DNA of 64,000 bases from contig QPMI01000641.1 in assembly GCA_004431415.1 (NCBI GenBank), positions 62,001-126,000 on the forward strand, written 5' to 3'. Below, piece after piece: positions 33,901-44,252 of the stretch. The notes below the pieces were generated by a model that worked only from the letters and a program-made list of their open reading frames with translations, ran no database searches and was not told where the DNA came from. The DNA is from Cyanophora paradoxa (Eukaryota > Glaucocystophyceae > Cyanophorales > Cyanophoraceae). A program made the position numbers and the translations under genes. Each line of letters begins with the position of its first letter. Within the stretch, counting starts at the first letter, position 1.

Positions 33901-35356
33901 GCGTGCAAGCTTTGATTAAATTTAAGAGAGAGCGTGTCGCCTCGAGCTCACCGCGCGTTCAGCGGCCCCGGTCTGCTGAAGCTCGCGGAGCTGGCTCTCC
34001 AGCGCGTTGCACGCAGCCTCCGCTTTCTGCCGTCGAAAATTATAATGATCTTTTCGCGCATGCGGACGAGAAGTTCTCCGGAGTACAAATAAGATCAACT
34101 GCAAAAAGTACGGATTATTATTATTATTATTCGTCAAATTCAACCCGGCGCCGGCCGTCGACTTCGTCGCGAAAGGAGCAGAAATAATCAACTGCGAAGT
34201 TCGCGGGTAAACCGCACCTCGAGACCAGCAGACGCTATCTGCAGCTGTTCCTTCAGCCCCGTCACCTCAGTCTCCCGCGCCTATATATTTGGGGCCGCTG
34301 GAATCGGTCCTGGAGCTACAGCCCGCAATGAAGCGAGTCAGAACTGACCTCACGCGCGGCAGTCTCAGTCTCCAGCAATTCTTTCAGCTCCGCATGCTCC
34401 GTCGCCATTTTCTGCCCAAAGCAGTTAGGCCGGCGAGGCCGCGCCTGGCTTATTATTATATTTCAGAATTAGGTTATGCGGCAAGCGGAGTTGGATAAAT
34501 GAAAGTGCCTGCAGCTCGGCCTGCGGATGGATCAACGCAAACATGTGCATCTCTCAGATCTAGCGTTCGCGCGAATTTCACCTTCTGCATTTTGATTCTC
34601 TTTTCCATTCTCGAATTGCTCTCAAGAAGCGCTTTCTTGATTATATCCGATTCCGAATCGCCGTCGCCGTCTTCGTATGACTTTTCTGCGAGAGGTCAAC
34701 GTGGACCTCGAGCTAGCTGCTGCGCGCAGATAACTTGATTGAATGGCACGCTCACCGTGCTTAAGCGTGGCCTGCGCATGCGGAAATTCGAAGCGGCATT
34801 AGATCGAATTTACAGGCATCAGTTGCGAGCGCGTGGTGGGCGCGATGGACAGAGCGCATGCGCACGTTCCGGCTCGAGCTCGAGCTCAAGCTCGAGGCTC
34901 CGCTGCCGGCACCGGCTGTCGCGGAAGGCCGGGGCTCAGGTTCTTTGTCTGAGTCCGGATCCAGCTGAACGACTTCGAGTTCCTCGTGTCTCACTTTGGC
35001 GTGTTTCTCTGCAATCGCCGATCAGCGATCGCGGGCAGCTCGCGCCTCGATCGCGGGCAGCTCGCGCCTCGATCGCGAGCGCGGCGTGCGACAGTGACCC
35101 TCGAATTCTCAGCGCGCACCCCGCTTGCAAGGGATGGGCGCGTTCTCCTCCTGCGCCTGATGATCATGATAGGGACCGGTACCGTACGTATATACGTATA
35201 CCAAGGCGATTTCGAATGGCGAAAGCGCGCGCGATCGCGATGCAAAGAATTCTGAACTATGACGAAGTTAAAGCGCACATCACCGGCCGCGGCTCGCATT
35301 CTCTTGCCTCCTCCTGCATGAACATGCGCAGGCTCGCCGCCGTCGTTGATGTCCAT
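30903..35356 (-). CDS. Long coiled-coil protein built from many short phase-0 exons
   Basis: The likely start is ATG 35356 (MDINDGGEPAHVHAGGGKRM); the stop is at 30903 after APVRSWSRSFAER. At least 16 exons of about 55-100 bp each start after CAG and end with GAG/GTG-type donors, nearly all phase 0. Examples: SYEDGDGDSESDIIKKALLE (34.7 kb), KMATEHAELKELLETETAAR (34.4), KAEAACNALESQLRELQQTG (34.0), KAEAARNELEREMLAAQQTL (33.85), IWATERRELESKLRSTEQSA (33.7), RLASERTALQSKLQTLQSQA (33.2), SWATERSNLQSQVQILKSQV (32.85) and VARESREQLRKERERSGKLS (31.9). Heptad patterns run through every exon. The resemblance among exons (W/L-A-x-E-R-x-x-L-x-S-x-L) points to exon duplication. A structural or golgin/centrosomal role is possible, but no named family is recognised. 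Confidence 0.75.
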
Positions 35357-36074
35357 TTTGTCGCGTTTGCCCTTGTCAATTGCAAATCGATATCTGCGCG
35401 CTCTAGCTAGAGCTTCGTGCTGCTGCGACTGGAGACGAGCGGTTCTAGTTCTGGTGCCAGCGGCCGCGGAGAGGAGCGGCCGGAGATCGAGCGAGCTAGA
35501 GGAGCGCTGCCAGAGCTCGAGGGAAAACGCAGCGCTAGCTACCTGTCAAATCTATATTCTGAACGCTGTCGATCAAACGCCGCAGCTGCATGCACATATG
35601 CATGCGCATGCGCAGCTGTCAAATGAACCAGTTTATAATGAAATTCCGAGCTCGATCGCACTGCATGCATGCGCATGCGGCGCGCGCAGCGCCCGCGCAT
35701 GCATATATATGCAGTCAGGGCCGGCGCCGGTCGCAGGGTCCCGTCAAATTGAATTTGCAATTGCATGCATATATATGCGCCCCCGCGGCCGGATCGATCG
35801 ATCATGATCATGCATGCGCATGCAATATCGGATTTAGCTATATATATAATATATATAGGAGAACTAGATATAGAGAACCTTTTCGAAGTTAACGTTGCTC
35901 GCGAGCTCCCTCGAGCTCGCTCCCTTGACGTAGTGCGAGCAGCTTGTTTGGAGGCCGGCAGCGCTAGCGGCGGCGGATCGGAGCAGCAGCGGAGCAGCAG
36001 CGGGGCTCGAAGCTGGCCGGGTCGAGGCGCCGAGGACCGCATGCGCAAGCTCTCGATCTCCCAAAACTGTCGAA
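35357..36074. other. Divergent intergenic region with alternating purine-pyrimidine blocks
   Basis: The region lies between the start codons of the coiled-coil gene (-) and the Ser-rich gene (+). From about 35580 to 35870 it is packed with GCATGC, CATATATG, GATCGATC and ATATATAT words. These are self-complementary and alternate purine and pyrimidine. Such DNA can form cruciforms or Z-DNA; a promoter role is only inferred. Confidence 0.5.
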
Positions 36075-36966
36075 ATGAGCGGGCAAGCAGAGGAGGCGGC
36101 GGAGAACCCGCGCCGCAGATATCGAACAGGACTCATGAACGCGGTCAGGGATGTGTGCAGAGAACTACTCCCGCCGCAGGTGCCTGTCCCGCGCCCGGCC
36201 CTCCGCGCCGCGAATTATCAACATTCGCGCGCGCTGCCGACGCCCTTTCGGCGAGCTCGAGTTTACGCGCGTGCAGGGCTTACGGATCGAGCAAATAATC
36301 GAGCTGGTGCGCATGCAACGAGCGCCTGCGCTCTCATTATTCGAGCTCTAGCTGCCGAGCGCACACGTCGACGTTGTCGCGCCCCGATCAGGTCAAAGCG
36401 CGGGCCCCGGATCTTCCTAGAGTCGATTTCGGCAACGTTGGTCGATACCTGGTGCGATAGCAATGTTTTTCAGTCCGCATGTTGCTTGCCTGCAGGCCTG
36501 GGGTCAAATCGGTTCTGTTGCTGCATGCAGAGTTCTTTGTACAGTGAGCTTGGAATAAGGGACGGAATCGATCCGGAAACTAAAGAAATCGTCTACAAAC
36601 CTCCGGAACAAGCCTCCGGTCGCCGGGGGTCAACGTCGACGTGCGCGTTCCTGACGCGATCTTGAAGCGCAGGCTCAAATTATTAAAACCCACCCTTGGA
36701 TCGCAGCGGCAGGAGACGCCAGAGCGACTCCACGAGCTCTAATTTCGCCTCGGCGAATTGTCCTTCGAACTCGGAGGTAGATTAAACGAATCTTTAGATC
36801 TCATCGAATGCGATCGCCCCTTCCCTCCCTTCAACGCTCCGTTCTTTTAAACTGGCTGCTTTAAATTGTTTAGAAGCATCAAAAATCTCCGAAGTTCTGT
36901 CCTTGTAGTAGTATTTTCCTCGACCCGACCCCTACAGCTGCGCATGCCCACTTGAATTCACCGCGT

Positions 36967-37170
36967 CCCGCCCCCCCCCCCCCCCTCCCCCCCCTTCCCC
37001 CCTCCCCCCCCCCATCCCTCCCCCCTCTCTCTAACCGCGATCGTTCCCCTGCCACCCCATCTCGTTTGATATGATTCCCTCTTTCCCCGCCCCATCCAGG
37101 CTTCACCCCCTTTTTTCTGGCCTGCCCTCCCGCCCCCCCCCCCCCCTCCCCCTCCCCCCCCCTCGGCCCC
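36967..37170. repeat. Oligo(C) tracts in an intron
   Basis: Two clusters of long C runs, broken by single T's or TT, lie inside an intron of the Ser-rich gene. They are simple-sequence DNA, prone to length error, and could form four-stranded structures on the C/G strands. Confidence 0.8.
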
Positions 37171-38700
37171 AACCCCAACCCGCACCCCTCCCTACGATTA
37201 CGTTTTCCCCATGAAGCTCCCACACCACCACTATATCTCTTTCCCCACCTCATCCCTCCAGTTTCTTGATCCTCCGCTCGGCTCATTTTTCCGATTCTCC
37301 TACAACCGCTATAGATGTCCGAATCCTTTTCATATGCATGGTCGCGCAGGCTGCCGCAACGGCCCCGACGAGCGGTACCGGCGGCGGATTACCCCGCCGC
37401 GGAAATGCTATCAAGGTGTCGCCCGACCCCTCCTCTCATTATTCGATCAAATCTAGACGCGTGATCATGACACCGGGTAGCCTCTGATGTTTCTGCGCGC
37501 CTGTGCGCACGATGACGCAGATGTCGATTCAAATGGTGGACCTCGACGAGCTCGAGGACTCGGAAGAAGGGGGCGGCCGCAGGGGCGCAGACCAGGAGAA
37601 GACGGACAACGACTCTTCGAGCGCAGCGGGGGTCGAGTCAGCGGCGGGCGAGTTCAGCGGCCCTGGTCATGCGGGGCCGGACCTGTCGATCGCTGCCCCT
37701 TCTCGTGCGGAGCGCGTGCAGGGCGGGCCCAACCCCCGCAAGGCATTCGACTTTAACCGTCTCAGCTGGATTTAAATTAAATCCATATATACTTATGAAG
37801 CTGGGTCGCGCAGGATCCGGATAGAGGCTTGCCGTCAGCATTAAAGACGAGCGGCCAAGGAGGCAGTTCAGATGCGGCAAGACATGTGCAAGCGCAGGAG
37901 AGACTCGCTCCATCTTCCGTTTCGGGGCCACCCAGATCGCGAGCTCCGCATCCGAGCTCGAACAGGTCGTCGCCAGCTTCGAATTCCGGTCTGGACATCT
38001 CGGTTCGTGCAGGCCCCGTAATTAAATTAAATAAAATTAAATGAGTAATAAAATTAAATTAAATAAATCGGTTCGTGCGGTCAGGCCCCGTAATTAAATG
38101 AGTGGTTTAATTTAGTTTTGTCTGATTTGCGATTGCGCCTTTCTAGAACCCGAAGCAAGCGCCGAGCAATGGCGGACCTCCAGCTGCAGCTGCTGACACG
38201 CAGGATTTCGAACATGAGCTGTCTATGGAGCCTCAACCACCCAAGCGGCGGGACTGGAGGCAGGTGCATATTCCGGAGCGCAGCATGGGGCGCACCGGGC
38301 TGCCACGGCCAGCTGCAGAGTGCGCATCGGCGAAGACACCGCAGCAGCAAGATGTTCGATCCGCGCCCCAGCCGCCGCCAAGGCCAGCGCTAGCGGCCCG
38401 TCCGCGACCTGTCGGCGCATTTCCCCACGGTCGCCCTGAGCCCGGCTTCTCCCCAGAGAATCCGCGGATGCAGGCGCCGGCTCCGTTCACCGCGAGTAAC
38501 GCTACCAACGCATCGCAACCGTGGCCGGCCGCGGCGCAGCAGCGTCAGCATCATGATCGGCGGCATCAAGGGTTCGAATTCTATGGCCAGCACCAGCCGC
38601 ATCTGCACGCGCATGACCCCACGCGCATGCGGCCCATGCCCAACGTCGACGTCGACGGCCGCGAGCAGCCGATCGGGATCGCGAGCTCCTATCGCTATTC

Positions 38701-39869
38701 GAATTCGCAGCTGAATCGGCACGTGCAGCATGCGCAGCAACCGGAGACGCAGCATGTGCATGCAGGTTATTATTACAATGACGCCAATTCATTGACAGGT
38801 GGATTATGGCCGCTGGCGCCGAATATGCACACCCAGGTCCGTAGGGTTATGTTTCAAGTTTTATAGCTATAGTATCGATGCGCATACTTTTAAATTTCGC
38901 GAACCCACGTCGTGCTTGGGCCCGGGGGTTCGAATTCGCCCCACCGTAGTCTCTCGAAAACAGAATTTCGCATAATTTGGATCCTTGTTTTTTAAGTTTC
39001 TAAACAGACTATTACACGTTGATACGACATGTTGCAGGGACCGGCCGCGACCATGAATATCGGCTTTTCGAATTCGGATTTCTGGACAGATGGATCGCGG
39101 CCACCGGCGCCACATGTGCACATGCACCCTGTTGGAGCACCAGCCAACGTCTTTCCCACGCAGTCGACGTCGTACGCATATCCGGAGGTCCGCATTGGAT
39201 TGCTCGGTTTGATGGTATTGTTCGAAGATTAATGCGCAATGTCATTGATTCAAAAGGCGCTGATCATTTCATTCTCCTTTCGCAGCGAAATCGATCGCCG
39301 GCGGCTATGGGCCCTTTTACTTCAAGCTCCTCAAACGTCGACCGGGTGAAGCTTAAGGACACGGCCTGTGCCCAGCCAAACAGCTCAGAGAAGTAAGTGG
39401 CATGGCGTGATGCTTACGATTATGTGTGACGTTTCGATATTATATCTTTGAGTTCTCTCATGATCAGAGCCGGGTCGCGCTCCAGCGTCGGTCTGCGCCC
39501 AGAAGCTCCATCTGCAGCCGGGCTGGGCGAAAGCTCGAGCTCCTCGCATTTGGAGCAGTGCATCTCCCTGGCTCTTCGCTGTCGGGTTCGCGCTCTTTGA
39601 ATTTAATTATGTAAAATCGCGCTCGCTAGCTCGAGCTCGCAATTGCAAACCGACCGGCCGCGGTCCATCACCGTCTATGTGCAGCTCGAGAAGGGAAACC
39701 CACAGAAGCAACTCTTACAAATCGCGCTGAGGTATGAAATGCGTGTTTGACAAAAGGCTCCGTAGACATCCACAGCCCGTTTCAATACTATTCTAGATCT
39801 CAATCTTGACCGTTCGCAGAGCTAGGCCTGGCTCAGATCTGAATCATTTTGAGTACGAATGCGAAGTCT
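38701..39869 (+). repeat. Direct repeat of host exons, copy 1
   Basis: These 1169 bp of the host Ser-rich gene recur at 44253-45420 with about one single-base difference (GGG at 39309-39311 against GG at 44861-44862). Both copies run into PLV sequence at the same host position (after GCGAAGTCT), so the duplication happened after PLV integration or is an assembly product. Confidence 0.9.
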
Positions 39870-39953
39870 ATCGATTAACTCGACCCAATTCATCTTTTAA
39901 TGCGCGGTGACTTCGTTAAGTCGGCAGAATGCCTCTTCTCCCACGATTCCGCA

Positions 39954-40015
39954 CGATTCCGCTCGATACACAGTATGAAGACCACTGTACGATCGATTCC
40001 GCTCGATACACAGTA
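39954..40015. repeat. Paired 22-bp direct repeats near the PLV end (copy 1)
   Basis: The word CGATTCCGCTCGATACACAG plus TA occurs twice, 40 bp apart, just outside the integrase gene. The same pair lies at 45693-45754 in copy 2. Position near the element end suggests terminal-repeat or replication-origin material; that role is inferred. Confidence 0.6.
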
Positions 40016-40089
40016 AGAATTCGTCTTTTTTCGCGCGGTGTCTCCCACGATTCACAGTAACTTTTAACCAAAAGTTTAATAAAAATAAA

Positions 40090-41142
40090 TCATGCACGAC
40101 TTCTTAGATTATACTTTCTTCTCACAACATTACTTCGGTTCGGTTTGATTCCTTCTTTCTTCAACCTTTGATTAACTGTATTCGTTTTCTTTACTCTTGT
40201 TATTCGTTTTTGCGATGGAATCTTAATGACTTCATTAACTTTCACTTTCTGTAATTCTTGCTTCTTGAAGCGTCGCTTAACTTCCTTCTCGTCCCCATCC
40301 ATATCTTCCAACACTTTGAATCTATTCCCATCAGACCTTCCAACTTTATAAACCTTTTGACTAAACCTCGCACCTTCCTTTTCAAATGCACTCTTCTTAC
40401 CTTCTAACACTCGAACAGTATCACCTGGTTTAACATCGACTCTCTCATTTCCCTTCACGTTATTATTGTGAACAGTATCCCGAAGGTAAATATATAGTTG
40501 TTTATCTTCGTTAGAATACACTGTATTTGGTGAATCATTCTTCAAGGCACTATGGGGTGAATTGTTATAAATGGCGAGAACTTCGGTCACTAAATCAATC
40601 CACTTACTTGTCCCATTCGATGTCATTGCCTTCCGTAAATACTGCTTGAAAGTCCTGGTGAATCGATCGATAATTCCGAGTTTATCACCAACTGTAATGT
40701 GTTCATCCTTAGCGACATCGGTATACAATCGCACCCCATGTTCTCCACACCAATTGCGATACATTGCGCTGGAAAACTCATTATCTCCCGATAGAGCAGC
40801 AACTTTACCTGCGTCCTGTTTGAATCGATTTAGAATACTTGGGATGTTTTCGTTCGTTTTGAAAGGATACACGAACGCCTTTCTGCTCAGAATATCAACA
40901 AAACTAATCATCTTAAAAATACCATTGTTTGCAGTTTGAAATCCTTTGAAATACATAATATCTACTTGGAATGAACGTGGTTTCGCAACAATCCTTAGGA
41001 ATGATTTAGGCTTTTTCGGTTTCTTGAATATCTGATGCACTTCTGAGTTTAAAAAGCGTTTTTTCAATTCTTCCTCATCAAAGTTTACTTTATCATTAAT
41101 CAATTTCTGGCGATACTTCTTGTAAGATAACACATTATCCAT
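40090..41142 (-). CDS. PLV retroviral-type integrase (rve family), copy 1, intact
   Basis: This 350-residue protein is of the type Polinton-like elements use to insert into host DNA. It has a basic N-terminus, then the rve core: Asp61 in SFQVDIMYF, Asp120 in ALSGDNEF and, in the usual Glu position, Asp159 in GIIDRFTRTFKQYL. This gives D-x58-D-x38-D instead of D,D,E. Residues about 255-310 form an SH3-like tail module (VKPGDTVRVLEGKKSAFEKE ... FSQKVYKVGRSDG) found in Polinton integrases. The tail is very basic and ends KYNLRSRA. The ATG at 41142 overlaps the stop of the replication gene by one base (TAATG), suggesting coupled expression. AT-rich codon use contrasts sharply with host genes. Confidence 0.9.
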   Translation of the reverse strand: MDNVLSYKKYRQKLINDKVNFDEEELKKRFLNSEVHQIFKKPKKPKSFLRIVAKPRSFQVDIMYFKGFQTANNGIFKMISFVDILSRKAFVYPFKTNENIPSILNRFKQDAGKVAALSGDNEFSSAMYRNWCGEHGVRLYTDVAKDEHITVGDKLGIIDRFTRTFKQYLRKAMTSNGTSKWIDLVTEVLAIYNNSPHSALKNDSPNTVYSNEDKQLYIYLRDTVHNNNVKGNERVDVKPGDTVRVLEGKKSAFEKEGARFSQKVYKVGRSDGNRFKVLEDMDGDEKEVKRRFKKQELQKVKVNEVIKIPSQKRITRVKKTNTVNQRLKKEGIKPNRSNVVRRKYNLRSRA

Positions 41143-44058
41143 TATTGAGCAGCGCAGTTACACCTAATATGTGACAGGAAACAATTTTTGGTAGTATGGG
41201 GCAACGCATTATTGATTCGATCAATAGAAATTACGTTCAGATCGAAGTCCATACCACCATAACAACGAAGACAGTGACCATATTGCTTGCCGTAGCGTTT
41301 CTTGCACCAATCCCAATTGACATACTCCTTCTCGTCATACGGTCTGTTTGCCTTCTTGTCTTGCTCCTTGTACTGCTCAATTCTCTCGCTGAACTTCTTC
41401 ATGTTCACAACGTGTTCTGCCCACTCATACCCATCATGGTAAATCTTCACACGACTTAGCTCGGTAGTTCGGGTGATTGCTGTGTAGAACCATTCCGCAG
41501 AAACGAAGGGCGCACCTGCTTCATAGATCACCACATTACCGCTCTTGCAATCGATTGTATCACCCTGAATCACGTGACAGGTATAAGCGTAAGGAAGTGA
41601 GAAATATCTCATTGCAGGTGGGTCTAATGTGATCACTTCCTTTGTAGCGATATCTTCGATGACGAACTCTTTGTCGTCATATGCCTTGATGGTGTACGTA
41701 AATCCATTGTGAATAGTCACACCATTTTTCACGATCCTTTGCTTTGCGACAATCTCCACACCTTTCGCGAAAATCGGGACATCTTCCCCGTAGTTCAATT
41801 TATGCAATTGCAGGTTGACTTCCGCAGCCTTGCGATTGGTGTAAACGATCGCCCTGTCATCTTTCTCCAAAGTATCGACCGTTTCAAACCTGTACTTTTT
41901 AATGACATCGGGAACACTCAAACGATTCTCGAAGAGATCCTTTTTGATTTCCTCGACAGTGTCACGGTCTTCTTGGGTCTTGTGACGCTTATTAACCTTC
42001 AATACTAACTCGTTCTTGAACAGGAGACGCAGAATGTATGAGTAGTATTCTTTTTGGTCAACCGTCATATCCTGAATGGGCGGATTTTGGTGTGGGTCAC
42101 CTGTGGCGATGTAGACCTTATCCGGGAACAACACTTCCATAATGTATGCAAGCGCCGCCAATTCTGGAACTGTGAATTGACAGATTTCGTCGATAACGAT
42201 GCAGTCGTACTCAACCAATCCGGAAGCATTACCACCCACAATCTCGTCCATGTTCGAATCGTCGACTTTTAGATGCAGAGCATCGTAGATGGTCTTAACA
42301 TTTGCAAGACCATGTTGTAACTTCATGTCGCGAATCCTCTTATTTGTCGGAACAATGAACAGAGGATTTTGGAAACGCTTACCAAACTGAACACCAATGT
42401 AGGTCTTTCCCACTCCTGGAACGACACCTAATATAATCCATCGCTTCTGAGCAGCAAGAGTTTCGCAAATTGCCGTGGTATTATACTCATCAACTACCGA
42501 GTAAATAATGTGATTCGACTTCTCTAATTGCACGAAGTTCTCCTCGCGCTCCAATTTCCCGTAGTGAATGCGCTTGAAATTAAACTCCTTATTGTTCCCG
42601 ATATACTTCTTTGTGAAATTGGGGCAATGCTTGATGCTGAATTCACCAATGTTGTCGTAGCTGTGACGGTCGAAACTCACAAGAGGGATCGGATCACAAG
42701 AGGTCGTGTAGACACAATCAGTATTAACAGAGACTGGATTAAGTCCTTTCTTACTGAGTTCGATGCACTTCTCGTATAGATTCATTCTCATAAGAGAATA
42801 CATGAGATTGTGAAACGGTAGGAACCCATCAGTAAGATACTTTTCTGCTACTTGATTCACATAGTAGATGCACGGTTCTGTGATTTCTTCCTCTGCGATG
42901 ACGTAACAGGTTGGGTCATACGATGCTGGATCTTTACCAAACACGTATGGTTTTACCTCTCCGCCATATTGCTTTTGGAATTCAATCGCATCGTCACGCT
43001 TGTTAAAGATCGTGGTCTTTACTTTGTGGTTCTTCTGTTTTCCTATTTGCCCAATATTAGCAACAAGCATCTGCTTCTTGTCTGTTGGGTCAAGGTCACT
43101 CTCCATGATTTGCTTAATCACGTCGCCTGCATAGTTTGGAACCAATTTATATGGTCGAAGAACCCCCTTAATCGTAATGTCCTCTTTCAGATCCTCGTAG
43201 TATTTTTTGAGAACCATACCTGGGATGACATTGTACCGTGAATCGATAAGCATGCGCTTATAACGGTCGTAGATGTTCAGTTCGTATTTCGTTCCATCTG
43301 CATTTTTCATCGGTTTGAAATACTTCGATTTCAACTGAACGTAGTAGAAGTTGTACTTTTCGATTTCCTCAGCAGAAGTGATCGTGGTCTTCTGGAAATT
43401 ATCGAATTTACTAATTACTGGGACGAATTCAATCTGTTTTGCAATAATTGCAGGATAGGCTTTGCACATGTCGTGTTCGTAGATATTCTCGCTCCACCCA
43501 ATCTCATCAATGGTCTCCTTCTCCAAATCAAAGAACCCGCGCAGGGCAGTCTGTGAACCAATGCGGAACGCTGTTGAAGTTTGGTCATTGTACGTACTCT
43601 TGTTAGCATTGTTAACAAGACTCAGATACATTTTCAGATTGAGCCGCTCGAATTTCTCACGATATTCAGCGTCCTTGAATTTCACCGCATAAGCAGTCTC
43701 CACATCCGTATCTGAACCGGGTGGGGTAACCGTGATGCTCTTCTCACCGTATGTGAAATGAATGTGTGTAATCTTCCGCATTGGGGAGAATCCCGCGTGA
43801 ACCTGGTAGTTCACATCCACAATGAACTCTTTCAGAAGATCGTCCAAGAACCCACTGTAACAGATTGAAATTTTACTCTGGCTCTTCATCTCCTCCGAAT
43901 TGATGATCTTCACGATATCCTCAGGAGTTGCAGCAAATTCTCGATGTTTTCTTTGCTTGATAATCTTGAATCGCGACCCCACCGTAAGATTCGTGTCAGA
44001 GTTTGACTTCGATCCGTTGAAAGAGTGAGTGAGAGATTTGAGATTCTCGTTCAGAAGG
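41142..44058 (-). CDS. PLV polymerase-helicase-HNH replication protein, copy 1, N-terminally truncated
   Basis: This is the C-terminal part of the protein described in full at 46880-50964. In this copy the frame is open to its natural stop, so it shows the undamaged end: SF1 helicase motifs (GVVPGVGKTYIGVQFGKR; IVIDEICQF; ATGDPHQNPPI; CHVIQGDTID; WFYTAITRTTELSRV) and a terminal zinc module (HCLRC ... ISIDRINNALPHTTKNC ... HIRCN) ending CAAQ-stop. The frame runs on artificially through the scrambled joint to 44138. The missing N-terminal 400 residues or so and the loss of an upstream promoter make expression doubtful. Confidence 0.85.
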
Positions 44059-44252
44059 GCACGTGCAGCATGCGCAGCAACCGGAGACGCAAATTCTCGA
44101 TGTTTTCTTTGCTTGATAATCTTGAATCGCGACCCCACCGTAAGATTCGTGTCAGAGTTTGACTTCGATCCGTTGAAAGAGTGAGTGAGAGATTTGAGAT
44201 TCTCGTTCAGAAGGGCACGTGCAGCATGCGCAGCAACCGTGCAGCTGAGTGA
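44059..44252. other. Scrambled duplication joint
   Basis: After the PLV breaks at 44058 there are 32 bp of host exon (identical to 38719-38750), then a second copy of 124 bp of the PLV replication gene (44091-44214, equal to 43935-44058), then 24 bp of the same host word, then the full host repeat from 44253. The alternation of short host and PLV pieces looks like repeated template switching, or like an assembler path through a repeat graph. Confidence 0.85.

Larger units (their letters stand above)
36075..39869 (+). pseudogene. Ser/Pro/Gln/His-rich protein gene, broken by PLV insertion
   Basis: The start is ATG 36075 (MSGQAEEAAENPRRRYR). Exons downstream, all with ordinary GT-AG introns, include SSLYSELGIRDGIDPETKEI (36535-36612), RGNAIKVSPDPSSHYSIKSR (37.4 kb), MSIQMVDLDELEDSEEGGGR (37516-37740), DPDRGLPSALKTSGQGGSSD (37.8-38.0), a long exon with DWRQVHIPERSMGRTGLPRP and many His/Gln (38146-38836), GPAATMNIGFSNSDFWTDGS (39040-39187), KAGSRSSVGLRPEAPSAAGL (39.5) and SITVYVQLEKGNPQKQLLQI (39.7). 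The last exon reads ARPGSDLNHFEYECEV and stops abruptly where PLV DNA begins at 39870. No catalytic domain is seen; the composition suggests a nuclear regulator. A second copy of the 3' exons lies at 44253-45420. Confidence 0.6.
39870..44058 (-). mobile_element. Partial PLV copy 1 (terminal region, integrase, truncated replication gene)
   Basis: This segment carries the integrase-side end of the PLV, the whole integrase gene and about the C-terminal 960 codons of the replication gene. It matches 45609-49795 base for base apart from a few differences. Compared with copy 2 it lacks the outermost roughly 190 bp (45421-45608). It stops inside the replication gene at 44058, where host sequence GCACGTGCAGCATGCGCAGC follows. 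It is therefore a truncated duplicate, not a second insertion event. Confidence 0.85.

Noticed and set aside
38925-38950. Possible tRNA at GGGGGTTCGAATTCGCCCC (also near 44475).
   Set aside because: The stem-loop has the wrong loop size and no cloverleaf or A-box is found upstream. It lies inside an intron of the host gene.
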